Shown: positions 23,499 to 31,754 of the stretch, piece by piece | Layout: each line of letters opens with the position of its first letter | Position numbering within the stretch: the stretch's first letter is position 1 | NCBI GenBank assembly: GCA_016212965.1 | Contig: JACRDA010000442.1 | Location: 1 to 46,700 of the forward strand | DNA length: 46,700 nt | Direction of reading: 5' to 3' | From: Myxococcales bacterium | GTDB taxonomy: Bacteria > Myxococcota_A > Polyangia > Polyangiales > Polyangiaceae | Notes under the pieces: model-generated | Told to the model about the DNA's origin: nothing | Seen by the model: only the letters and a program-made list of their open reading frames with translations | Database searches by the model: none | Made by a program: the position numbers and the translations under genes

Positions 23499-24812
23499 AT
23501 GAGCTCGACGCTCGACCCGCAACCGCCCGCGCTCGGCACCCCAGGAGCGCACCTGTCCGCGATCGACATGGCGGACCTCCTGCTGCTAGCGCTCGTCACG
23601 CGCGGGTACGGCACGATCGTCATCGAGCCGACCGGGGGGCGACACCTGGTGCGCTACGAGGGCGCCGACGAGACGGCGAGCCTGCTCGTCCTCGAGCCCG
23701 GTCTCGGCGACGCAGTGGTCGCGCGGCTGTCGCTCATCTCCGGTCTCGGCGTCGGGTCGGGGCGCAACGAAGTGGGGCGCCTGCAGGTGCGACGTGCCCC
23801 GGGTGCGCGCGAGTCGGCGCCGGCCGCGAGCGACCTCTTGCTCGTCGTGCGGACCACCGCGCACGGTCTCGGCGCCGAGCTGCACCGAATCGGTGGTGCG
23901 CCGGCGGGCGCGGGTCCGCCTCTGCCACCGTCGAGCACCGAGCTGCCCTCGGACGAGGCCGGTCGCGTCGGTCCGTACCGGATCGACGGGGAGCTCGGTC
24001 ACGGCGGCATGGGGATCGTGTTCCGCGCCGAGCACGTCGTGCTCCAGAAGCCCGTTGCGATCAAGGTGCTGTACCCCGAGGTCGCCCGGAACCCGCTCGT
24101 CGCAGGGCAGTTCGTGATCGAGGCGCGTGCGGCATGCCGCGCCCGCCATCCGGGCATCGTCGACGTGACCGATTTCGGCACGCTCGCCGATGGACGCGCC
24201 TACATCGTGATGGAGCTCGTCGAGGCTCCAACCCTGGCGACCGTGCTGCAAGGCGGACCGCTCGCGCCGGGCCGCGCGCTCGGGCTGGCGCGCGAGATCG
24301 CCGCGGCTCTGCGGGCGGCGAGCGGTCGGGGCGTCGTGCACCGCGATCTCACGCCCGCGAACGTCTTCGTCACCGAGGACGACCGGGTGAAGGTGGGAGA
24401 CTTCGGGCTGGCACGCATTCTCGACGGAGAGGAGTCGCCGCCGCGTACGGGGGAGCGGACCATCGCCGGCACCGTGGCCTACATGTCGCCCGAGCAGGGC
24501 CTCGGTGAGCACATCGACTCGCGCAGCGACATCTACTCGCTCGGCTGCGTGCTCTACCGCATGCTCACCGGCAGGGTGCCCTTTTCCGGCGGCACGCTGC
24601 TCGAGATCATCACCCACCACTGCACGAGCCCGGTCCCGCCGATCGTGGCTCCCGAGGGGCCGGTTCCGGCGCACGTCGCCGCGATCGTCGAGCGGGCCAT
24701 GGCGAAGAGTCCGGAAGACCGCTACCAGAGCTTCGACGAGATGCTGGTCGATCTCGAACGCGCGGCGCGCGCCCTGTCGCGCACCGATTGGCGCCAGTGG
24801 CTGGACCCATGA
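23499..24812 (+). CDS. Hanks-type Ser/Thr protein kinase with N-terminal GspE/PilB-like domain
   Basis: A 437-residue cytosolic kinase. Residues about 10-120 form a domain reminiscent of the N-terminal part of type II/IV secretion ATPases (RGYGTIVIEPTGGRHLV, LLLVVRTTAHGLGAELHR). The kinase domain spans about 160-430: GELGHGGMGIVFRA (P-loop), VAIKVL, HRDLTPANVF (Lys replaced by Thr), KVGDFGLARI and GTVAYMSPEQ. It should be active. The ATG at 23499 was chosen over a GTG at 23400 because the intervening sequence is poorly protein-like. The stop overlaps the response-regulator ATG (ATGA), so it is the first gene of a coupled signalling operon. Confidence 0.88.
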   Translation: MSSTLDPQPPALGTPGAHLSAIDMADLLLLALVTRGYGTIVIEPTGGRHLVRYEGADETASLLVLEPGLGDAVVARLSLISGLGVGSGRNEVGRLQVRRAPGARESAPAASDLLLVVRTTAHGLGAELHRIGGAPAGAGPPLPPSSTELPSDEAGRVGPYRIDGELGHGGMGIVFRAEHVVLQKPVAIKVLYPEVARNPLVAGQFVIEARAACRARHPGIVDVTDFGTLADGRAYIVMELVEAPTLATVLQGGPLAPGRALGLAREIAAALRAASGRGVVHRDLTPANVFVTEDDRVKVGDFGLARILDGEESPPRTGERTIAGTVAYMSPEQGLGEHIDSRSDIYSLGCVLYRMLTGRVPFSGGTLLEIITHHCTSPVPPIVAPEGPVPAHVAAIVERAMAKSPEDRYQSFDEMLVDLERAARALSRTDWRQWLDP

Positions 24813-25438
24813 GTGAGCCCATCCACACGGTCCTCTGCGTCGACGACGAGCCCGAGATCGTCGAAACGCTGCGACGCACGCTGCGGAACGAGGGCTACCG
24901 CTTCGTCGGCACGACCTCGCCGCACGAGGCGCTCGCGCTCGTCGAGGCGGGTGGTGTCGACCTGCTCGTCGCCGACATCGACATGCCCGGCATGACCGGC
25001 CTCGAGCTCGTGGCGCGCGTGCGCCGCTCGCGCCCGCACGTCGTGCGCATGCTGCTGACCGGCGACGCCTCGCTGCAGTCGGCGCTCCACGCCATCAACG
25101 AGGGCGAGGTTCACCGCTACCTCACCAAGCCGTGGCAAAAGCAGCACCTGCGCGACACCATCCAGGAGGCGCTCGCCCGGCTCGACGAGCTGCGCCAGCA
25201 AGCCGCCGCGAACCAACAGGCGCATCGGCGCGACGTGCTGCTCGCCGAGCTCGAGCGCGCGCACCCCGGCATCCGCCACGTGGCGCTCGCGGACGGGGTG
25301 TACGAGCTCGACGTGGACCGTCTCGCCACGGTGCTCGTGGCGTTGCGCGAGACCGGGCTCGCGGACATGTGTCGTCCGCCGTCACCGCGGCCCACCATCA
25401 GCGGCGAGGCGCCGACCGAGGCTTTCGGGAAGGACTGA
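24809..25438 (+). CDS. Response regulator with uncharacterised C-terminal region
   Basis: A 209-residue protein. The REC domain (about 6-125) has the acidic pair VDDEPE, the phospho-acceptor Asp56 (VADIDMPGM), and YLTKPW with the conserved Lys. After a helical linker (LDELRQQAAANQQAHRR) comes a ~65-residue C-terminal part (ELERAHPGIRHVALADG to the end) with no recognised DNA-binding or enzymatic domain. The REC part resembles the RpfG/HD-GYP-associated type, but no HD-GYP follows. It overlaps the kinase gene by 4 nt, and the next gene starts 12 nt after it. Confidence 0.88.
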   Translation: MSEPIHTVLCVDDEPEIVETLRRTLRNEGYRFVGTTSPHEALALVEAGGVDLLVADIDMPGMTGLELVARVRRSRPHVVRMLLTGDASLQSALHAINEGEVHRYLTKPWQKQHLRDTIQEALARLDELRQQAAANQQAHRRDVLLAELERAHPGIRHVALADGVYELDVDRLATVLVALRETGLADMCRPPSPRPTISGEAPTEAFGKD

Positions 25439-25450
25439 GGAAGAGCCACG

Positions 25451-25879
25451 ATGAAGGACATCGACACGTCGGCCTGGAGCGCGGTCGGCGAGACCGCGAA
25501 CACGCGCTATTTCGAGGTCGGGTCCGACGTGCTCGCGGGCGTGCCGCGCCCCGGCGCCGTGGACGACCGCAACAGCGCCCGTGAGAACATCGCGTTCCAG
25601 CACGAGCACTGGCGCAAGAAGGGCCACGGTGGCGTCGTAGTGGTGTTCTTCGACAACATGGTGTCGCAGGACAAGGACGCGCGCCGCGTCTACCAGGCGG
25701 ACCCCGATCCGAGTGTCATGTTCGGGACGGCGCTCGTGGGTGGCACCATGCTGTCGCGCGCCATGGGGTCGTTCTTCCTCGGCATTGCACGCCCGCGGAT
25801 CCCGGTGCGCCTGTGCGCCACGCTCGCCGACGCGCTCGCCTGGGCTCGGGACCTGAACGAAGCGCACCGGAGGAACTGA
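25451..25879 (+). CDS. Small signalling-operon protein, paralogue 1
   Basis: A 142-residue soluble protein of unknown family. It aligns along its whole length with the next gene product, sharing DTS-x-W, G-x-TAN, VDD, EHWR-x-x-GH-x-G, SQ, AR-x-VY, ALVG and a C-terminal L-x-x-A-x-x-W. The alternating beta/alpha pattern (VVVVFFDNM, RIPVRLCATLADALAWARDL) suggests a small alpha/beta fold, possibly STAS/SpoIIAA-like, but this is a weak guess. An upstream GAGGAAGAG serves as ribosome site. It lies between a response regulator and a histidine kinase, which suggests a role in that pathway. Confidence 0.75.
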   Translation: MKDIDTSAWSAVGETANTRYFEVGSDVLAGVPRPGAVDDRNSARENIAFQHEHWRKKGHGGVVVVFFDNMVSQDKDARRVYQADPDPSVMFGTALVGGTMLSRAMGSFFLGIARPRIPVRLCATLADALAWARDLNEAHRRN

Positions 25880-25880
25880 C

Positions 25881-26315
25881 ATGCACAAGGTCGACACCTC
25901 GAAGTGGACCCACATCGGCACCACGGCGAACGCCGAGTTCTACGCTGCCGAGCCGGCGCTCATCGTCGTCGTGCCCCACGACGACAGTGTGGACGACGAG
26001 CACACGGCGCGCGCCAGCATTCGCATGCAGGACGAGCACTGGCGCCGCGTGGGGCACCGCGGTGCCACCGTCGTCTACATGGATCCCGTGCTGTCCCAGG
26101 AAGGCGGGGCACGTGCGGTGTACGCCACCGAGACCGCCCAAACCCTCACCACCTGCTACGCGCTCGTCGGCGAGTCCTTCTTCGCGCACGCCTCCGCGAT
26201 GGTGTTCGAGGGGCTGGCGAAGCCCGCCGTGCCGACGCGCGTCTTCCGGTCGCTCGACGAAGCGCGCCCCTGGTTCGCGGAGATGAACCGGGTGCACGGT
26301 GGGCCCGTTGCCTGA
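25881..26315 (+). CDS. Small signalling-operon protein, paralogue 2
   Basis: A 144-residue tandem paralogue of the preceding protein, roughly 35-40% identical by eye (not computed), with a one-nucleotide gap between genes and GGAGG just before the start. It shares KVDTSKWTHIGTTAN, DEHWRRVGHRGATVVYMD, LSQEGGARAVY and the Pro-rich turn AKPAVPTRVF. Positions differing from paralogue 1 cluster in the middle (TTCYALVGESFFAHASAMVF against FGTALVGGTMLSRAMGSFF). The tandem pair may form a heterodimer. Its 3' end overlaps the histidine kinase start by 17 nt. Confidence 0.75.
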   Translation: MHKVDTSKWTHIGTTANAEFYAAEPALIVVVPHDDSVDDEHTARASIRMQDEHWRRVGHRGATVVYMDPVLSQEGGARAVYATETAQTLTTCYALVGESFFAHASAMVFEGLAKPAVPTRVFRSLDEARPWFAEMNRVHGGPVA

Positions 26316-28173
26316 CGAGCCAGCCCCGCCACGCGAAGGCGAAGTGACGCGCGAGCTCGTCGAGGCGCTCGTGCGGCTGGCGCGCGCCGACTTCTCGGTG
26401 CGGCTGGCGCGCAACTACCGCCGCGACACCGAAGACACCCTGGCGATGTTCGTCAACCTCATCGCCGAGGAGCTCGACCGCCTACTGAAGGAGCGCGAGC
26501 GCCAGCAGAAGGAGCTCGAGGACGGCGTCACGGCGCTGTCCGAGCTGTTCTTCCGCCTCGCGGCCGGTGACTTCTCGGTGCGCTCCCAGCGCACCGGCAA
26601 GGGCGACCCGCTCGACGTGCTCGGCTACCTGCTCGACAACACGGCGGCAGAGGTGGGGGACGCCTTTCTCGAGATCGACCGCCAGCGCACGGTGCTCGAG
26701 GCGATCCTGGAGTCGATGATCGACGGCGTGCTCGTGCTCGACGCGGGCGGCGTAGTAAAGCGCGCCAACAGCGCCATGGCGTGCCTGCTCGGAACGAGCG
26801 CGGACACGCTCCGAGGTCGTCCGCTCGGGGCGGTGCTGGCTCCCGAGGAACGGGCGTTCGCGGCCAAGCTCGCGAGCAAGGTCGCGCGCCAGCCCCTGCG
26901 CGGCCGCGACACGCAGTTCCTGCTGGCGTCAGGCGGCTCCATCCCGCTGACGCTCAACGCCTCGCCCCAGCTCGGTGCCACGGGTGAGCTCGCAGGGGTC
27001 GTGCTCGTGGCGCGCGACGACCGCGCGCTGCGGCAGGCCCAGGCGCGGCTGCAGCTCACCGACCGGCTGGCGACGATGGGCACGCTCGCGGCGGGGGTCG
27101 CCCACGAGATCAACAACCCGCTCGCCTTCCTGGTCGGCAACCTCGACTTCATCGCCGAGGAGCTCGAGGACATGGGTGGCGGCGCACTCGCCGCCGAGCG
27201 GCTAGCCGAGGTCAAGAAGGCCCTCGCGTCGAGCCAGTCGGGGGCCGAGCGCGTGCGGCAGATCGTGCGCGACCTCAAGAGCTTCTCGCGCGTGGACGAG
27301 ACGTCCGTGGCGCGCCTCGACGTGCAGAAGCTTCTCGAGACGGCAACCGGCATGATGCGCAACGAGATCCGGCATCGCGCCAAGCTCGTGAAGGCGTACG
27401 GCGCCGCGCCGCCGGTCGCCGCGAACGAGGCGCGCCTGGTGCAGGTGTTCCTGAACCTGCTGCAGAACGCCGCCCACGCGATCCCGACGGGCAACGCGGA
27501 GGGCAACGAGATCCGGATCGTGACCGGCACCGACCCGAGCGGCACCGCCTTCGTCGAGGTGCACGACACGGGGACCGGCATCCCGGCCGAGGCGCTGCCG
27601 CGCATCTTCGACGCCTTCTTCACCACGAAGCCCGTCGGCAGCGGCACCGGGCTCGGCCTGTCGATCTCGCACAAGATCGTCGCGGCGATGGGGGGTCGCA
27701 TCGAGGTTGCCACGCGCGCCGGGGTCGGGAGCGCCTTTCGCGTCACCCTGCCCGCGGCCGGCCCGGACGTCGCCGTGGCCGCGCCGGCGGAGCGACCGAG
27801 CGCCGCGCGCGGGGCGGTGCGCAAGCGCGTGCTCGTGGTCGACGACGAGCCCGAGGTCGGCGAGACGATCGAGCGGATCCTCGGCCGCGAGCACGAGGTG
27901 ACGACGGTCGGAAGCGGGGCGGCCGCGCTCGCGCTCCTCGCGGTGCGCGACTTCGAGCTCGTGCTGTGCGACGTCATGATGCCCGAAATGACCGGGGTCG
28001 AGCTCTGCGAGCGCCTGCGCGAGGTGCGCCCGGAGGTCGCGGCGCGCGTCGTCCTCATGTCGGGCGGCAGCTTCGGCGAGACGCGCGAGGGTGTGGAGCG
28101 CGCGCCGAACCGGCGCCTCGAGAAGCCCTTCGACCGCGACCTGCTGCGCGCTGTCGTGGCGGGCGACTGGTAG
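26299..28173 (+). CDS. Cytosolic hybrid histidine kinase with HAMP-like repeats, PAS and REC
   Basis: A 624-residue soluble sensor kinase without TM helices. Two tandem HAMP-like units (about 22-62 and 84-122, each with RLA..DFSVR and a following hydrophobic helix) are joined by a coiled coil. A PAS domain (about 130-245), HisKA with His269 (GVAHEINNPLAF), and a HATPase (NLLQNAAHAI, DTGTGIP, GTGLGLSIS) follow. The C-terminal receiver has Asp558 (LCDVMMPEMTG) and the KPF lysine. GTG start at 26299, overlapping the upstream gene by 17 nt. It probably phosphorylates its own receiver and perhaps the operon's response regulator. Confidence 0.92.
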   Translation: MGPLPDEPAPPREGEVTRELVEALVRLARADFSVRLARNYRRDTEDTLAMFVNLIAEELDRLLKERERQQKELEDGVTALSELFFRLAAGDFSVRSQRTGKGDPLDVLGYLLDNTAAEVGDAFLEIDRQRTVLEAILESMIDGVLVLDAGGVVKRANSAMACLLGTSADTLRGRPLGAVLAPEERAFAAKLASKVARQPLRGRDTQFLLASGGSIPLTLNASPQLGATGELAGVVLVARDDRALRQAQARLQLTDRLATMGTLAAGVAHEINNPLAFLVGNLDFIAEELEDMGGGALAAERLAEVKKALASSQSGAERVRQIVRDLKSFSRVDETSVARLDVQKLLETATGMMRNEIRHRAKLVKAYGAAPPVAANEARLVQVFLNLLQNAAHAIPTGNAEGNEIRIVTGTDPSGTAFVEVHDTGTGIPAEALPRIFDAFFTTKPVGSGTGLGLSISHKIVAAMGGRIEVATRAGVGSAFRVTLPAAGPDVAVAAPAERPSAARGAVRKRVLVVDDEPEVGETIERILGREHEVTTVGSGAAALALLAVRDFELVLCDVMMPEMTGVELCERLREVRPEVAARVVLMSGGSFGETREGVERAPNRRLEKPFDRDLLRAVVAGDW

Positions 28174-28174
28174 A

Positions 28175-29866
28175 ATGCGCGCCATGACGTTCATCCAAGA
28201 CGGGCCGACGCTCGGCAACCAGTACCGCGACGATCGCGTGCTCCGCTCCTACCTCGCGCGCGTGCTCGAGCCCGCCGTGGCCGCTCGTGTGGCGCCGGAG
28301 CTCGACGCGCTCGGCGAGCTCTCGGGCGGCGAGCTCTACCAGCTGCAGCTCGCCGACCGGCTGAACGAGCCGCGCCACGTGCCGTTCGACCCCTGGGGGC
28401 GGCGCATCGACCGCATCGAGCACACGGCGCTCTGGCAGCGCGCCGCGCGCGTCGCGACCGAGCACGGCCTCGTCGCCACGGCGTACGAGCGCGCGAGTGG
28501 CGCCGCCTCGCGCGTCCACCAGTTCGCGCTCGTGTACCTGTTCGACCCCTCGAGCGACGTGTACACCTGCCCCCTGGCGATGACCGACGGGGCGGCCCGC
28601 ACGCTCCTCGCGCACAAGGCCACGGCGCTCGCGGAGCGCGCCCTGCCGCGCCTCTTGTCGCGCGACCCGGCCACGGCCTGGACTTCGGGCCAGTGGATGA
28701 CCGAGCGCACCGGCGGCAGCGATGTCGGCCTGAGCGAGACGCGCGCGGAGCCGACCGGCGGCAGCGTCTACGGCGTGCCGGACGCCCACCGCCTCTTCGG
28801 CAACAAGTGGTTCACCTCGGCGGCGGCGGCCGACATGGCGCTCACGCTCGGTCGGCCGCCCGGCGCGCCCGCGGGTGGCAAGGGCCTCGCGCTCTTCTAC
28901 CTCGAGACGCGCGACGCGACGGGCGCCCCGAACGGCGTCGTCATCCACCGGCTCAAGGACAAGCTCGGTACGCGCAAGCTGCCGACCGCCGAGCTCGACC
29001 TCGAGGGGGCGCTTGCGGCACCGGTCGCCGGGCTCGCGAACGGCGTGCGCGCCATCACGCCGCTGCTCAACGCCACGCGCACCTGGAACGCGGTGTGCTC
29101 CGTTGCGGCGATGCGCCGCGCGCTGGCGCTCGCGCGCGACTACGCCCGTCGTCGGTCGCAGTTCGGTGCGCCCGTGCTCGAGCAGCCGCTCCACGCGGAC
29201 ACGCTGGCGGCGATGCAGGCGGAGTACGAGGGCGCCTTCCACCTCGCGTTTCGCGTGGTCGAGCTGCTCGGGCTCGAGGAAGCGGGCGGCCTCGACGATC
29301 GCCGGGCCGCGCTGCTGCGCATCATCACCCCCATCGCCAAGCTGCTCACGGCCAAGCAGGCGATCGCGGTGGCGAGCGAGGCGCTCGAGTGCTTCGCGGG
29401 GGCCGGCTACTGCGAGGACACCGGTCTTCCGCGGCTCCTGCGCGACGCGCAGGTGCTCAGCATCTGGGAAGGGACGACCAACGTGCTCGCGCTCGACCTG
29501 TTGCGCGCGCTGCGCAAGACCGGGCTCGGGCCCTTCAAGGCCGAGCTCGAGGAGCTCGGCGCCACGCTGCGCGACGACGCGCTCGGTCGCGCCGGCAAGC
29601 TCGCGCTCGCGAGCGCGGAGCGCGTCGAGCGCTGGCTCGCGGAGCAGCGCGAGCCGGCGGCCGTCGAGGCCGGTGCGCGTCGCGCGGCCTTCGGGCTCGG
29701 TCGGGCGCTCGAGCTCGCGCTGCTGGCGCGCCACGCCCAGTGGGCGCTCGACGTCGAGAAGGACCCGCGTCCGGCGCGCGCCGCCGCGCGCTTCGCGCTC
29801 GGCGGGCTCTGCGAGCTCTTCGCGCCGATGCTCGAGCCCTCGGCGGCCCTCGCGGCCGATCGCTAG
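28175..29866 (+). CDS. AidB-type acyl-CoA dehydrogenase family protein
   Basis: A 563-residue flavoprotein of the AidB subfamily. Signatures are MTERTGGSDVGLSETRAE (flavin-contacting loop), LFGNKWFTSA, the DYARRRSQFG helix and IWEGTTNVLALDLLRAL. Length is close to E. coli AidB (about 540), which binds FAD and DNA and is induced in the alkylation response, with no confirmed acyl-CoA substrate. Here the gene starts 1 nt after the hybrid kinase stop (an ATG at 28184 is an alternative), so it is in the signalling operon rather than with fatty-acid genes. It may be the output or a redox-sensing partner of the pathway. Confidence 0.88.
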   Translation: MRAMTFIQDGPTLGNQYRDDRVLRSYLARVLEPAVAARVAPELDALGELSGGELYQLQLADRLNEPRHVPFDPWGRRIDRIEHTALWQRAARVATEHGLVATAYERASGAASRVHQFALVYLFDPSSDVYTCPLAMTDGAARTLLAHKATALAERALPRLLSRDPATAWTSGQWMTERTGGSDVGLSETRAEPTGGSVYGVPDAHRLFGNKWFTSAAAADMALTLGRPPGAPAGGKGLALFYLETRDATGAPNGVVIHRLKDKLGTRKLPTAELDLEGALAAPVAGLANGVRAITPLLNATRTWNAVCSVAAMRRALALARDYARRRSQFGAPVLEQPLHADTLAAMQAEYEGAFHLAFRVVELLGLEEAGGLDDRRAALLRIITPIAKLLTAKQAIAVASEALECFAGAGYCEDTGLPRLLRDAQVLSIWEGTTNVLALDLLRALRKTGLGPFKAELEELGATLRDDALGRAGKLALASAERVERWLAEQREPAAVEAGARRAAFGLGRALELALLARHAQWALDVEKDPRPARAAARFALGGLCELFAPMLEPSAALAADR

Positions 29867-29875
29867 CCGCCGCGG

Positions 29876-29889
29876 CCGCTCGCGAGCGG
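29876..29889. terminator. Perfect 14-bp palindrome between aidB-like and lipoprotein genes
   Basis: CCGCTCGCGAGCGG lies 9 nt after the aidB-like stop and 14 nt before the next ATG. It could be a weak transcription end point of the signalling operon or an operator of the lipoprotein gene. Confidence 0.3.
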
Positions 29890-29903
29890 TGGTAGCATGC
29901 GCC

Positions 29904-31136
29904 ATGGTGCCGCTCGCCCGCGCTTCGGTCGCGCTCGCCGCTTGTCTGCTCCTCGGGTGCGCCGAGGCGGCGGGGCCGGCGCGCTCGGCCGTCGGCGCGG
30001 CGGACGGGGCCGCGGTTCCGGCCGGGGCGGTCGTGGCGGGCTCACCCGGCGCCGCGGCCTGCAGCGCTGGGCGAGTCCCCGCGGGCCGGGCTTGCTGCTG
30101 GCCCGGGCAGCACCTGGCGCCGAGCGGCGCGGCCTGCCTGGGCGCGCCGGTCTGCCCGGTCGGCACCTACCTCGCGCAGGGCGACTGCCGCGCGGTGGGC
30201 GGCGAAGTCGCCGCGCTCGCGGCGAGCTGCGGTGCCGATCGCGACACCGCGAGCTTCGCCGCCGCCGTCGCGCGCATGGGGGACTGCCAGAAGCTCGCGG
30301 CGCAGGGGCCGGAGGTCCTGACCTACCTCGCGGCGCGCTGCGCCGCGGCCGACGGAGCGAGCTGTACGCTGCTCGGCCACGCCGCGCGGCGCCAGATGAG
30401 CCTCGGCATCGAGACCTCGCTCGTCTCGCCACCTTGCGCAACGGCCACGGCGAGCTGCAACGCGCAGGTGCAGCGCGTCCTACCGTTCGAGTTCGCGCTC
30501 GGACCCGGCGGCGCCGATCCCGGCGCGGCGGGCCTGCGCTTCCAGCAGGGCTGCGACAGCGGCCACCTGGACGGCTGCTTGGCGATCGCCGAGCTCACCG
30601 CCGCGAGCAATCCCTTCGGGGCCGCCGAGATCTACGGGCGCGCGTGTCGCGCCGGCCGGACGCCCGCGTGCGCGCAGGCCGTCTACCTGTTCCGCGCCGC
30701 CGGGCGCGTCGAGGATACGGCGCTCGAGGCGGACATCGCCCGCGAGCTCGGCGCGCAGTGCGACCGCGGGACGGCGAGCGCCTGCAACGCGCTCGGCTTC
30801 GTCGTCGAGCGCGGCGTCGGCGTCCCGCCCTCGGCCGACGGCGCGCGCGCCCTCTACGCGCGCGCGTGCCGTGCGGGCGACGCCATCGGTTGCGCCAACC
30901 TCGCGTTCGAGGTCGTCAACGACCCGAAGCTCGCCGCGCGGTCGCCGCTCGATGCCGCGGCGCTCGGGCTCCTCGAGCAGACCTGTCGCGGCGACGAGAT
31001 CAAGGAGACCTGTCTGGCCGCCGGGGTGATGCTGGCGCGCGGGCTGGGCTCGAAGAAGGACCCGAAGCGCGCGCGCGCCGTCCTGAAGCCCCTGTGCGAC
31101 AAGGGCTACCGCGAGGCCTGCCGCGAGATGCGCTGA
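29904..31136 (+). CDS. Cys-rich Sel1-repeat-like lipoprotein
   Basis: A 410-residue secreted protein with a signal peptide and lipobox (LLGC, Cys19). A Cys-rich N-terminal region (about 50-95; CCWPGQHL, CPVGTYLAQGDC) is followed by Sel1/TPR-like repeats (about 165-410), each with a Cys pair. Examples are GCDSGHLDGCLAIAEL, GRACRAGRTPACAQAVYLF, QCDRGTASACNALGFV and RACRAGDAIGCANLAF. Regular Cys spacing resembles Helicobacter Hcp-type disulfide-stabilised repeats. A protein-protein interaction role at the cell surface is likely. It is convergent with the rhodanese gene, with both stop codons inside one palindrome. Confidence 0.82.
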   Translation: MVPLARASVALAACLLLGCAEAAGPARSAVGAADGAAVPAGAVVAGSPGAAACSAGRVPAGRACCWPGQHLAPSGAACLGAPVCPVGTYLAQGDCRAVGGEVAALAASCGADRDTASFAAAVARMGDCQKLAAQGPEVLTYLAARCAAADGASCTLLGHAARRQMSLGIETSLVSPPCATATASCNAQVQRVLPFEFALGPGGADPGAAGLRFQQGCDSGHLDGCLAIAELTAASNPFGAAEIYGRACRAGRTPACAQAVYLFRAAGRVEDTALEADIARELGAQCDRGTASACNALGFVVERGVGVPPSADGARALYARACRAGDAIGCANLAFEVVNDPKLAARSPLDAAALGLLEQTCRGDEIKETCLAAGVMLARGLGSKKDPKRARAVLKPLCDKGYREACREMR

Positions 31137-31144
31137 GCGCTCAG
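31133..31144. terminator. Shared palindrome carrying both convergent stop codons
   Basis: CTGAGCGCTCAG is a perfect 12-bp palindrome that includes the plus-strand TGA (31134-31136) and the minus-strand TGA (31143-31141). It sits exactly between the Sel1-like and rhodanese genes. With no loop it is a modest bidirectional end signal at best. Confidence 0.3.
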
Positions 31145-31689
31145 GGCGCGTTCCAGGGGTAGCCGGCCAGCTTCCACGCGGCGAGCCCGCCCGCCAGATC
31201 GTGGATCCGGCAGTAGCCCCGCGCCACGAGCTCGTCGCCCGCGGCCACGCTCATCGAGCCGCCGAAGCAGTAGAGCACGGCCTTCGCGTCGAGCGCGTGA
31301 CCGAGGTACGTCTCGATGCCGTCGACGTCGGTGTAGGGGATGTGGATGTCGGTCCCGACGATCTCGCCCTCGTCCGGCACGTGCACGTTGATGAGCGCGA
31401 AGTCTTTCTGCTGCATCATCTGGTAGAGGTCGTCGACCGACAGGACGGTGCGCACGGGGGTCACGCCGGCGCACGGCACGCCCCCGCTGCCGCCCGTCGC
31501 GACGCCCCCCGCACCGGCCCCACTGCCCCCCGCGCCGCCGGCACTCTCGCCGCCCGAGCCGGTGCTCGAGGAGGTCGTGGTGGAGCTCGACGTCGTCGTC
31601 GCGCTCCCGCCGGTCCCCGCGCCGTCCGAGCCCCCGCCGCACGCGGCCAGCGCACCCACGACGAGCCAGACGAGCGGGCGATCGATCAT
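31141..31689 (-). CDS. Lipid-anchored rhodanese-domain protein
   Basis: A 182-residue protein with a signal peptide and lipobox (LAAC, Cys17), then a Gly/Ser/Thr/Ala linker of about 55 residues, then a rhodanese domain (about 85-180). The active-site loop YCFGGSMS keeps the Cys (about Cys141) of CxxGxxS-type loops, and WKLAGYPW is the usual C-terminal element. Rhodaneses carry persulfide sulfur on this Cys. The lipid anchor and long linker would place this one outside the cytosol, where its role is unknown. The Lrp-aminotransferase pair lies upstream after a 65-nt gap. Confidence 0.85.
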   Translation of the reverse strand: MIDRPLVWLVVGALAACGGGSDGAGTGGSATTTSSSTTTSSSTGSGGESAGGAGGSGAGAGGVATGGSGGVPCAGVTPVRTVLSVDDLYQMMQQKDFALINVHVPDEGEIVGTDIHIPYTDVDGIETYLGHALDAKAVLYCFGGSMSVAAGDELVARGYCRIHDLAGGLAAWKLAGYPWNAP

Positions 31690-31754
31690 GCACCACACAT
31701 AACGCTTCGCGGCAGGCACGCCCTTGACGGGCGTCAACGCCGGCCGGGAGGCGC

